DNA of 59,373 nt from Pimelobacter simplex (GTDB taxonomy: Bacteria > Actinomycetota > Actinomycetes > Propionibacteriales > Nocardioidaceae), in the NCBI GenBank assembly GCA_016803235.1, contig JADCLI010000037.1, forward strand, positions 1-59,373. Direction: 5' to 3'. Below are positions 52,253 through 59,373 of the stretch, in pieces. The notes under the pieces were generated by a model that saw only the letters and a program-made list of their open reading frames with translations, searched no databases and had not been told where the DNA came from. Positions within the stretch are counted from its first letter, which is position 1, and each line of letters starts with the position of its first letter. The position numbers were made by a program, and so were the translations under genes.

Positions 52253-53185
52253 ATGCCGGGAACGTCCACCACGCCTCCGATCGTCGCGATCGTCGGGCCG
52301 ACGGCCAGCGGCAAGACCTCGCTGTCCCTCGACCTCGCCGAGGCGCTGGGCGGCGAGGTGGTCAACACCGACGCGATGCAGGTCTATCGCGGCATGGACA
52401 TCGGTACGGCGAAGCTGCCGCTCGCCGAGCGTCGCGGGATCCCGCACCACCTGCTCGACACGCTGCAGGTCCGCGACCCCGCCACCGTGGCGGAGTTCCA
52501 GGGCTGGGCGCGCACGGCGATCGCGTCCCTGCGCGGACGCGGCGCGACGCCGGTCCTGGTCGGCGGGTCCGCCCTGTACACGCGGGCGATCCTCGACCGG
52601 TTCGAGTTCCCCGGCACCGACCCCGCCGTCCGGGAGCGGCTCGAGGCCGAGCTCGCCGAGGCCGGCAGCCCGGCCCTCCATGCCCGGCTGCGCGAGCTCG
52701 ACCCGGCGGCGGCCGAGCGGATCCAGGTCGAGAACGGCCGCCGCGTCGTCCGCGCGCTCGAGGTCATCGAGATCACCGGCGCCCCGTTCAGCGCCAACCT
52801 CCCCGTCCAGGAGTACGTCGACCCGCGCACCGTCCAGCTCGGCGTCGCCATCGACCGCGAGACCCTGGACGAGCGGATCGCCGCCCGGGTGCGGCAGATG
52901 TTCGACGACGGCCTGCTCGACGAGGTCGCCCGCCTGCTCGACGAGGGCCTGGCCGAGGGGCGCACCGCCGCGCTGGCGATCGGCTACCGGCAGGCGATCG
53001 CCGTCCTGGCCGGCGAGATGTCCGTCGACGACGCGATCGAGAGGACGGTCGTCGCCACCCGGCAGTTCGCCCGTCGCCAGCTCGCCTGGTGGCGCAACGA
53101 CCCGCGCATCGCCTGGCTGCAGCACGACGACCCGGACCGGGTCGCGAAGGCGCTCGCGGTGGTCCGGGCCGCTTCGTCCGCCTGA
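52253..53185 (+). CDS. miaA: tRNA dimethylallyltransferase MiaA
   Basis: MiaA adds the dimethylallyl group to A37 of tRNA; MiaB then methylthiolates it. The 310-residue product has the P-loop GPTASGKTSLSLDLAE (about 15-30), VNTDAMQVYRGMDIGTAKL, GIPHHLLD, VLVGGSALYTRAILD and the tRNA-binding RTVVATRQFARRQLAWWRND. ATG 52253 was chosen over GTG 52229 because it gives the standard N-terminus and has CACACT 6 bases upstream in the leaderless position. In many actinobacteria dapF and hflX follow; here the next gene converges instead. Confidence 0.97.
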   Translation: MPGTSTTPPIVAIVGPTASGKTSLSLDLAEALGGEVVNTDAMQVYRGMDIGTAKLPLAERRGIPHHLLDTLQVRDPATVAEFQGWARTAIASLRGRGATPVLVGGSALYTRAILDRFEFPGTDPAVRERLEAELAEAGSPALHARLRELDPAAAERIQVENGRRVVRALEVIEITGAPFSANLPVQEYVDPRTVQLGVAIDRETLDERIAARVRQMFDDGLLDEVARLLDEGLAEGRTAALAIGYRQAIAVLAGEMSVDDAIERTVVATRQFARRQLAWWRNDPRIAWLQHDDPDRVAKALAVVRAASSA

Positions 53186-53196
53186 CGTCGCCGAGG

Positions 53197-54627
53197 TCAC
53201 CGGCGAAGTCGCCGGAGCGCCGTCTCCGCTGCGTGGAACCCGCCCATGCCGTGCACCCCGGCGCCCGGAGGCGTGGCCGACGAGCACAGGTAGACCCCGG
53301 GAACCCCCAGGGCATAGGGGTCGAGCGCCGGTCGCGGCCGGAACGCGATCTGGCGCGCGGTGTTGGCGCCGGCGGAGATGTCGCCGCCGACGTAGTTGGC
53401 GTTGTAGGCCTCCCACTCCGCGGGCCCACGGGTCGTGACCGCCAGCACCCGCTCGCGGAAGCCGGGCGCGAACCGCTCGACCTGCCCCAGCACCGCCTCG
53501 GTCGCGTCGCCGGTGTAGCCGTGGGGGACGTGCGCGTAGGCGTAGATCGGGTTCGCCGAGCCCGACGACCGCGACGGGTCGACGAGGTACTGCTGGCCGA
53601 GCAGCACGAACGGCTGGTCGGCCATCTGCCCGCGCACGGTGCCCTTCTCGATGGCGGCGACCTGCTCCGTCGTACCCCCGAGGTGGAGGGTGCCCGCGCG
53701 GCGGCAGTCCTCGTTGGTCCACGGGATGTCGCCCTCGATCGCGATGTCGACCTTGAACGCCGCGGGGCCGTAGGAGTAGCGGGTCAGCGAGCGTCGCACC
53801 CGTGTGGGCAGCCGGTCGCCGACGATCTCGAGCACGCCCGCGGGCGCGGTGTCGAGCATGACCACGTCGGGCGTTGCTCCCGCCAGGTCGCGCAGCTGGG
53901 CGAGCGAGGTGACCCGGACGCCGGTCACCACCCGCCCGTCGTACGACGCCAGCTCGGCCAGCAGCGCACGGGTGATCGACTCCGTGCCGCCCTCCGCCAC
54001 CGGCCAGCCCACCGCGTGGGCGGTCCCGGTCAGCATCAACCCGACCGACCCGCTCAACGGGGTGTCCAGCCTCCCGAAGGCGTGCGCGGCGACGCCCATG
54101 AAGAGTGCGCGGGCGGGCTCGTCGCGGAACCGGGCGGCGGTCCAGGTGGCCGGCATCAGCGCCTTCATCCCGAAGCGGCCGAGGGCGACCGGGTGCCGGG
54201 GCACGTGGACGAGCGGTTGGAAGACCTCGGCGATCAGGTCGTCGAAGTCGCGCACGATCGGACCGAAGATCCGCCGCCACCGGGCTCCGTCGACGCCCAG
54301 CGACCCGACCGACAGGGCCATGTCGCGCGCCGCGATCCCGGCCCGGCCGTCGTCGAGCGGGTGGGCGAGGTCGATCTCGGGCCAGAGCCAGCGCAGGCCG
54401 TGCCGCTCTAGCCCGAGGGAGGCGAGGAACGGGGAGGCGACACCGGTCGGGTGGAAGGCGGCGCAGTCGTCGTGGAGCAGTCCCGGCAGGGTGAGCTCGC
54501 TGGTGCGGGTCCCGCCGCCCGGCCGGTCGTGCGCCTCCACCACGGTGACGGCGAGACCGGCCTGGGCCAGGCGGATGGCGGCGGCCAAGCCGTTGGGACC
54601 GCTGCCGACCACGACCGCCGATGTCAC
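53197..54627 (-). CDS. FAD-dependent oxidoreductase, phytoene-desaturase-like
   Basis: The 476-residue product starts with a dinucleotide-binding motif (SAVVVGSGPNGLAAAIRLAQ, VEAHDRPGGGTRTSELT) and ends with a CrtI/NAD(P)-binding_8-type C-terminal segment (GVYLCSSATPPGAGVHGMGG FHAA, split by a space here). It is a soluble flavoprotein of the NAD(P)/FAD-dependent oxidoreductase group that includes phytoene desaturases and retinol saturases. GTG 54627 overlaps the stop of DUF3556 (GTGA). As the last gene of the fadD-DUF3556 operon it probably acts on a lipid or isoprenoid. Confidence 0.88.
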   Translation of the reverse strand: MTSAVVVGSGPNGLAAAIRLAQAGLAVTVVEAHDRPGGGTRTSELTLPGLLHDDCAAFHPTGVASPFLASLGLERHGLRWLWPEIDLAHPLDDGRAGIAARDMALSVGSLGVDGARWRRIFGPIVRDFDDLIAEVFQPLVHVPRHPVALGRFGMKALMPATWTAARFRDEPARALFMGVAAHAFGRLDTPLSGSVGLMLTGTAHAVGWPVAEGGTESITRALLAELASYDGRVVTGVRVTSLAQLRDLAGATPDVVMLDTAPAGVLEIVGDRLPTRVRRSLTRYSYGPAAFKVDIAIEGDIPWTNEDCRRAGTLHLGGTTEQVAAIEKGTVRGQMADQPFVLLGQQYLVDPSRSSGSANPIYAYAHVPHGYTGDATEAVLGQVERFAPGFRERVLAVTTRGPAEWEAYNANYVGGDISAGANTARQIAFRPRPALDPYALGVPGVYLCSSATPPGAGVHGMGGFHAAETALRRLRR

Positions 54628-56480
54628 GCCACAGGATCCTTCCCGCTGGTGAGGGTGCTCTTGCGACGGTACCCGGGAGCGATCCACGAGACCTGCAGCG
54701 GCACCGGCCCGTTGGGCAGCCAGGGCTGCTCCTTCACGCACTCGCGCACGTCCCAGGTGCCGCGCTCGACGATGCCGAGAGCGGCGTCGATGACGCGGTA
54801 CTCCTGCGGTCGCGAGGTCCGCCACGGCGTCGCCTGCGACTCGCAGTAGGCGACGACGAGGTCGCCGGGCTCCAGCCCCAGCCGCTTCTGCACCGCGGCG
54901 ACCAGGCGCTCGTCGTGGAGGTGGCCGTCGCCGAAGTTCCAGCCGACGAGGATGTTGCACATGAACTCGCCCTCGCGCACGTCGCGGGTCTCGAGGTCGT
55001 CGAGGTGCTCGACCAGCACCGAGAACAGGCCGCGGCCCTGGCTGTGCATCGAGCGCCACGCGAGTGCCTTCTGCACCGTCATCTCGGCCTCGTCGGCCGT
55101 GTAGGTCATCCCGGGCATGCGCTGCAGCTGGCTGTTCTGGGTCTCGACGAGCAGCAGCTCGTTGAGCCGCTCCTCCACCCCCGGCTTCATCGCCCAGACC
55201 GCGGAGGCCCAGTTGCCGGCGTACTGCCGCATCGACGGCAGGAAGGAAACCAGGTCGGGTCGCAGGTTGCCCAGCACGGGGCCGAGCAACAGCAGTGCGA
55301 AGATCGGGAGCAGCAGGGCGGGCTGGGAGAAGTCCCAGATGTTGTACGTCGACGCGGCGAACCCGTCGCCGAAGCCGCCCCACAGCACGATCGCGATGTA
55401 GCCGAAGTACACATTCCACTCCAGCGGCACGGCGAGCGGGAACGTCGAGGTGATGAAGACGTGGAACACCAGCATCGCGATGGCGCCGAGCAACGCGACG
55501 GTGTCGTTGGCCGTGAGCAGCAGCACCACCGGGAGGATGATCTCGACGGTCGTGCCGCCGACGTGGGCCATGAACCAGGCCAGCCGGCTGGGCCGGATGT
55601 CGTCGGGAGCCCGGCGGTAGTGCAGCCTCTTGACCACGTTCAGCTGACCGGGGCTGTTGGACACCATCGGCGGCACGACGTTGATGAAGTGCTCGCCGAT
55701 CTTGGAGACGCCGGCGCCGATCCACACGACGCAGATGATGATCTTGAACGCGACGACCAGGTCGACGAAGTCGGCGGAGGTCGCGCCGTCACGCAGCGCG
55801 ATCGCGCCGAGGGTGGCGGAGAACAGCATGATCGGCAGGTACTGCTCGGAGCGCGCGGCCAGGAAGACCACCTTGTCGCGCAGGCCCATCAGCGGCATCG
55901 TCACCAGGATCGGCAGGAACGCCAGCGGCGGGACCAGCTCCTGCGGCCCCGTGCCGGCGGGCACGAACGGCACCGCCTCGGCGGGCGTGACGAGCGGGAG
56001 GACGAGGCTGGCCAGCACGGCGACGTACAGGACGACGTCGCCGGCGGTGCGCTCGTCGCCGCCGGTCAGCGGGACGTGCCGGCCCCACGGGGCCATCCGG
56101 ATCGTGCCGGGACGCAGCCAGTAGCGGATGTTGCCGAGCATCGGCACGAAGTGGCCGCACAGCGGGCCGAAGGCGCCGCCGAGGCCGATCACCTCGAGCA
56201 GCATCAGCCAGATCGCGAGCTTCTGGTAGACCACGATGTTGTCGAACCAGGTGGCCGGGTCCGAGAACGCGACGTGGTCGGTGGTCCACGAGGTGATGGC
56301 CAGGCCGACGGCGAAGTAGAGGCCGAGCATCTTGAGGATGTAGACCAGGTGCAGCATCCGTGGGGTGTTGAAGCCCTCGGTCACCCAGTTGGTGCTGAGC
56401 ACCCGGATCCGCTCCAGGAACGGCAGGGCGAGGAAGTCGGACGCCGGCATCGGCTCCGGTGCGGGCTTGAGGAATCCCAT
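54624..56480 (-). CDS. DUF3556 multi-pass membrane protein
   Basis: The 618-residue product has about ten hydrophobic helices over residues 45-430 and a soluble C-terminal part (about 430-618). It carries typical segments such as RMLHLVYILKMLGLYFAVGL, VIGLGGAFGPLCGHFVP and WNVYFGYIAIVLWGGFGDGF. It resembles the mycobacterial/actinobacterial DUF3556 family, of unknown function, distantly similar to VKD/HTTM-like membrane proteins. ATG 56480 comes 1 base after the fadD stop and its TGA overlaps the oxidoreductase GTG, so the three are translated together. Confidence 0.8.
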   Translation of the reverse strand: MGFLKPAPEPMPASDFLALPFLERIRVLSTNWVTEGFNTPRMLHLVYILKMLGLYFAVGLAITSWTTDHVAFSDPATWFDNIVVYQKLAIWLMLLEVIGLGGAFGPLCGHFVPMLGNIRYWLRPGTIRMAPWGRHVPLTGGDERTAGDVVLYVAVLASLVLPLVTPAEAVPFVPAGTGPQELVPPLAFLPILVTMPLMGLRDKVVFLAARSEQYLPIMLFSATLGAIALRDGATSADFVDLVVAFKIIICVVWIGAGVSKIGEHFINVVPPMVSNSPGQLNVVKRLHYRRAPDDIRPSRLAWFMAHVGGTTVEIILPVVLLLTANDTVALLGAIAMLVFHVFITSTFPLAVPLEWNVYFGYIAIVLWGGFGDGFAASTYNIWDFSQPALLLPIFALLLLGPVLGNLRPDLVSFLPSMRQYAGNWASAVWAMKPGVEERLNELLLVETQNSQLQRMPGMTYTADEAEMTVQKALAWRSMHSQGRGLFSVLVEHLDDLETRDVREGEFMCNILVGWNFGDGHLHDERLVAAVQKRLGLEPGDLVVAYCESQATPWRTSRPQEYRVIDAALGIVERGTWDVRECVKEQPWLPNGPVPLQVSWIAPGYRRKSTLTSGKDPVA

Positions 56481-56481
56481 G

Positions 56482-57906
56482 TCAGGCTCCGCTCAGTCGC
56501 GCCCGCAGCGCGGGCTTGTCGATCTTTCCGACGGGGTTCTTGGGAAGAGCATCCAGCACGTGGAGTGCCACCGGAACCTTGATCTTCGTCAGCTCCGCGC
56601 GGCAGCGTGCGAGGAGGGTCTCGGCGTCGATCGCGCTTCCGGGGCGTAGGGACACGAAGGCGACCACCACCTCGCCGTACACCGGGTCGGGGCCGCCGAC
56701 CACGGCGGCCTCCAGGACCTCGGGTGCCGTGTGGAGGACGTTCTCGATCTCCTTGGGGTAGATGTTCTCGCCGCCCCGGATGATCAGGTCCTTGATCCGG
56801 TCCACGATGCGCAGGTAGCCGTCCTCGTCGAGGATGCCGACGTCGCCGGTGTGCAGCCAGCCGTCGCCCAGTGCCTCGGCCGTGGCCTCGGGGCGGTTGA
56901 GGTAGCCCCGCATCACGTTGGCGCCCTTGATCACGACCTCGCCGCGCTCGCCGTCGGCGACGAGGGTGCCGTCCGGCGCCATGATCGCGACCAGCTGGCC
57001 GGGCAGGGCGGGGCCGACGGTGCCCGGCTTGCGCGGGCCGTCGACGGGGTTGCAGGTCGACGCGCAGGTGCCCTCCGAGAGGCCGTAGCCCTCGACGAGC
57101 GGGAACCCGAACCTCTCCTCCACCGCCGCGAACAGCTCCGGTGGCGCGGGCGCGGCCCCGCAGATCGCGAACCGGACCGAGCTCGTGTCGGGCCGCACCT
57201 CGGCGGGCAGCGCGACCAGGTGGGAGTAGATGGTCGGCACGGCGGAGAAGTACGTCGGCCGCAGCGCCTCGACGGCCCGCAGGAACTCCACCGGGTGGAA
57301 CCGCCCCAGCACCGACAGCTGCGCCCCGGCGGACATCGGGGTCAGGAAGCTGACGCAGATCGCGTTGACGTGGAACAGCGGCAGCACCAGCAGGCAGTGG
57401 TCGTCCGGGCCGATGGCGATCGCCTCGCCCATGCTGGTGATCATCGCCTCGATGTTGCCGTGGTCGAGCATCACGCCCTTGGGGCGACCGGTCGAGCCGC
57501 TCGTGTAGACGAGCAGCGCGAGGTCGCCGCTCGCGGTGCGGGCCGGCGGCAGGGTGCCGGCAGGCGTCGTGGGGAGGTCCGCGACGTTGTCGCCGTCGAT
57601 CACCAAGATCGCCCCCGAGTCGCTGACCTGGTGGCCGGCTTCCGCCGCGGTGAAGGTCGGGTTCACCGGCGTCGCGGCGGCACCCAGCCGCCAGGCCGCC
57701 ATGATCGCGACGAGCAGCTCGACCCGGTTGGCGAGCATGACGGCGACCACCGATCCGCGGCCCACGCCCTGACGGGCGAAGTGCTCGGCGGCGGCCTCCA
57801 CGCGCTCGCCGAACGCACGGTAGGTGAGCTCGGTCCGCTCGTCGCGGACGCAGGGGCGGTCGTCGTACGCCGCCGGGCGGTGCCAGGGCAGGTGGTCCAG
57901 GGTCAT
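56482..57906 (-). CDS. Acyl-CoA synthetase / AMP-dependent ligase (FadD-like)
   Basis: The 474-residue ANL-family enzyme activates a carboxylic acid with ATP and joins it to CoA. It has the P-loop LLVYTSGSTGRPKGVMLDHG, the core EGYGLSEGTCAS, GWLHTGDVGILDEDGYLRIV DRIKD (split here) and the terminal Lys in PKNPVGKIDKPALR. It is short for a long-chain synthetase (usually 500 or more), with a compact N-terminal domain. ATG 57906 has TAGCGT 6 bases upstream (leaderless). It is the first gene of the operon and diverges from a PucR-type regulator. Confidence 0.92.
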   Translation of the reverse strand: MTLDHLPWHRPAAYDDRPCVRDERTELTYRAFGERVEAAAEHFARQGVGRGSVVAVMLANRVELLVAIMAAWRLGAAATPVNPTFTAAEAGHQVSDSGAILVIDGDNVADLPTTPAGTLPPARTASGDLALLVYTSGSTGRPKGVMLDHGNIEAMITSMGEAIAIGPDDHCLLVLPLFHVNAICVSFLTPMSAGAQLSVLGRFHPVEFLRAVEALRPTYFSAVPTIYSHLVALPAEVRPDTSSVRFAICGAAPAPPELFAAVEERFGFPLVEGYGLSEGTCASTCNPVDGPRKPGTVGPALPGQLVAIMAPDGTLVADGERGEVVIKGANVMRGYLNRPEATAEALGDGWLHTGDVGILDEDGYLRIVDRIKDLIIRGGENIYPKEIENVLHTAPEVLEAAVVGGPDPVYGEVVVAFVSLRPGSAIDAETLLARCRAELTKIKVPVALHVLDALPKNPVGKIDKPALRARLSGA

Positions 57907-57912
57907 GCCGGA

Positions 57913-57918
57913 ACGCTA
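57913..57918 (-). promoter_or_regulatory. -10 element of the leaderless fadD-like gene
   Basis: TAGCGT on the minus strand, 6 bases before ATG 57906. Confidence 0.45.
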
Positions 57919-57940
57919 GGTCCGTCGTACCGCCGGACTC

Positions 57941-57957
57941 TTGGTCTCCGGAACCAA
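57941..57957. promoter_or_regulatory. Inverted repeat TTGGT-N7-ACCAA in the fadD/PucR divergent region
   Basis: A 17-base dyad located about 23 bases upstream of the fadD -10, where an activator or repressor could act. A second dyad GTGAC-N4-GTCAC (58023-58036) lies 32 bases before the PucR ATG. Confidence 0.4.
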
Positions 57958-58022
57958 ACTCCGCCTCCGGATTCGGGGCTGGGCGGCCAAGGCGGGCGGC
58001 CGTCCCGCTCTGGCACGATGGC

Positions 58023-58036
58023 GTGACCGCCGTCAC
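58023..58036. promoter_or_regulatory. Inverted repeat GTGAC-N4-GTCAC upstream of the PucR-type gene
   Basis: A perfect dyad in the same 162-base divergent gap; candidate autoregulatory operator. Confidence 0.35.
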
Positions 58037-58068
58037 CGTTGGTGCGGCAGCCCAACAGGAGGCGCGCC

Positions 58069-59316
58069 ATGTCGGATCCGGAGACCGAGCTCCAGGGCAT
58101 CGCCGTGCTGATGGCCGGACGCCACGCCGAGCTCACCGACGAGCTGGTCAAGGCGTTCGGGGAGCGCATCCCGGAGCTGCCGAAGGACCCGGCGCTCGTC
58201 GAGCTGCTGCACGGCAGCGCCGGGTCGAACCTGGAGACCCTCGCCCACCTCCTGCGCGGACACATGCGCGCCAGCGAGATCAAGGCACCGGCCGCCGCCG
58301 TCGAGTACGCCCGGCGGCTGGCGCAACGGGGCACCTCTCCGAGCGCGCTGCTGCGGGCCTACCGGCTCGGGCAGCAGCTCGTGCTCGCCTGGGCCACCGA
58401 GGAGATCGCGGCCCGCGCCGGTGACCCGCTGCTCGCCCTGCAGACCAGCAACCTGTTGACCCAGACGTCCTTCGAGTACGTCGACGCGGTCTCCGAGGAC
58501 GTCGTCGAGGCCTACCAGGAGGAGCGCGAGCGCTGGCTCGCCAACCGGAGCGCCGTCCAGCGCGAGACCCTGGAGGCCCTGCTGCGCGACGAGCGGCTCG
58601 ACCTCGCCGCCGCCGAGTCGTCCCTCGGTTACCGCCTGCGCCAGCACCACCTCGCCCTCGTCCTGTGGACCGCGGCGGGGGCGGGCGACCTCGCCGCAGC
58701 CGAGCAGACCGTCGGCGCGATCGCCGAGCGGCTCGGCGCCGGCCAGCCCCTGTTCGTGCCCCGCGACCGCGAGACGGCCTGGGCGTGGGTGCCGATCGGC
58801 CGCGCCGGTGCGGCAGACCTGACCGCGGTCGACGACCTCGTCGCCGCCGCCGGTGGGGTCTCCGTCGCCGTCGGGCCGGTCGGCGCAGGGGAGCCCGGTT
58901 TTCGGACCAGCCACCTGGGTGCGGCGGCCGCACAGGAGGTCGCGCAGCTCGGACAGCACCCGACCGGCCAGGTGTTCCGGTACGACGACCCCACGGTCCG
59001 CGCCGCCGCCCTCCTCGCCCGCGACCTCCCCGCCACCCGCGACCTGGTCCGCCGCTCCCTCGGCGACCTCGCCGAGGACGCCGACGGCGCAGCCCGCCTG
59101 CGCGAGACGCTGCTCGCCTTCGTCGAGGAGCGGGAGAGCTATGTCGCCACCGCCGCCCGCGTGCACCTGCACAAGAACACCGTGAAGTACCGCGTCGACC
59201 GGGCGATCGAGGCCCGCGGCAAGCCCCTCGGCGAAGAGCGGCTCGACCTCGAGCTGGCGCTGATCGCGTGCAAGTGGCTGGCGCCCGAGGTGCTGGTCCG
59301 GTCGGCAGGCGGCTGA
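58069..59316 (+). CDS. PucR/CdaR-family transcriptional regulator
   Basis: The 415-residue product has an N-terminal helical sensor-like region (about 1-170; including LLRAYRLGQQLVLAWATEE), a central GGDEF-like/RNase-H-like CdaR domain (about 180-330) and a C-terminal HTH_30 domain (ATAARVHLHKNTVKYRVDRA then Leu-Asp-Leu-Glu-Leu-Ala-Leu), typical of PucR-type activators. ATG 58069 has AGGAGG 7 bases upstream; an in-frame GTG at 58039 is possible. Divergent from the fadD-DUF3556-oxidoreductase operon, its likely target. Confidence 0.9.
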   Translation: MSDPETELQGIAVLMAGRHAELTDELVKAFGERIPELPKDPALVELLHGSAGSNLETLAHLLRGHMRASEIKAPAAAVEYARRLAQRGTSPSALLRAYRLGQQLVLAWATEEIAARAGDPLLALQTSNLLTQTSFEYVDAVSEDVVEAYQEERERWLANRSAVQRETLEALLRDERLDLAAAESSLGYRLRQHHLALVLWTAAGAGDLAAAEQTVGAIAERLGAGQPLFVPRDRETAWAWVPIGRAGAADLTAVDDLVAAAGGVSVAVGPVGAGEPGFRTSHLGAAAAQEVAQLGQHPTGQVFRYDDPTVRAAALLARDLPATRDLVRRSLGDLAEDADGAARLRETLLAFVEERESYVATAARVHLHKNTVKYRVDRAIEARGKPLGEERLDLELALIACKWLAPEVLVRSAGG

Positions 59317-59330
59317 GACGGCTTCGAACG

Positions 59331-59373
59331 CGCCTGTGTCCCCGCAGCCGTGGGGTCCTGCGGGGTGTGGGGC
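59331..59373 (-). repeat. Inverted copy of the 120-162 hairpin repeat; likely 3' end of another DUF222/HNH unit
   Basis: The last 34 bases are the exact reverse complement of 120-153, including the hairpin arms. At the left edge this repeat directly follows a DUF222/HNH stop codon, so by analogy a second such gene should end, on the minus strand, just beyond the right edge. Confidence 0.75.

Noticed and set aside
53089..56582. Long plus-strand frames over the oxidoreductase and DUF3556 genes
   Set aside because: Antisense shadows with Gly/Arg/His/Asp-biased composition and no motifs.

Overview
The window looks like chromosomal DNA of a motile, very GC-rich actinobacterium, most probably Nocardioides or a close relative. 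The reasons are the uniformly high-GC coding, frequent GTG starts, many leaderless genes, a flagellin locus that carries csrA-fliW, a DUF222/HNH endonuclease tail at the left edge, and the actinobacterial blocks rsmI/pmt, rpfB-rsmA-ispE, gluABCD and miaB-miaA. No tRNA, rRNA, CRISPR array, prophage or insertion sequence was seen. The first and last 43 bases form an inverted pair of the same hairpin-bearing repeat.

Region 1 (0.2-14.5 kb) is motility and chemotaxis. On the minus strand lie sigma-28 (fliA), flagellin (fliC), fliD, fliS and a small co-translated protein. On the plus strand lie flgN-flgK-flgL-fliW-csrA, then cheA-cheW and a soluble PAS/GAF chemoreceptor whose frame is broken by an exact 55-bp tandem duplication. 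Three matching sigma-28-type promoters (TCAN-N15-SCGAT core) precede fliC, flgN and cheA. A DosR/NarL-type response regulator closes the region.

Region 2 (14.6-24.9 kb) looks like a general-stress island built around a SigB/SigF-family sigma factor. Sites resembling GNNT-N15/16-GGGTA(A/C/G) lie before the sigma gene itself, a minus-strand operon (50-aa protein, haem-oxygenase-like di-iron protein, CDGSH protein, zinc dehydrogenase), an SDR gene, a six-gene coupled operon (two acidic disordered proteins, a DUF6328 membrane protein, a lipoprotein, a divergent NRAMP transporter, a PRC-barrel-like protein) and a small basic DNA-binding-like protein. A PAS-ANTAR protein and a STAS/zinc-ribbon fusion that lacks the usual phospho-serine also sit here.

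Region 3 (24.9-37.2 kb) is housekeeping: protein O-mannosyltransferase, rsmI, an alpha/beta hydrolase, TatD nuclease, a c-di-GMP module (GGDEF-EAL plus HDOD) placed between tatD and rpfB, then rpfB, rsmA, ispE and an ABC-F ATPase.

Region 4 (37.2-44.7 kb) holds regulator/target pairs (MarR with a hydrolase-methyltransferase pair, LysR with an EamA exporter), an unknown gene, a sigma factor fused to an anti-sigma-like zinc finger, membrane segments and an extracytoplasmic tail, and a DUF4442 thioesterase-like gene.

Region 5 (44.7-53.2 kb) has the gluABCD glutamate-type ABC importer, a membrane protein, miaB, a peptidase E homologue, a Nudix hydrolase, two paralogous amphipathic small proteins and miaA. 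Region 6 (53.2-59.3 kb) is a tightly packed acyl-CoA-synthetase / DUF3556 membrane protein / phytoene-desaturase-like operon facing a PucR-type regulator.
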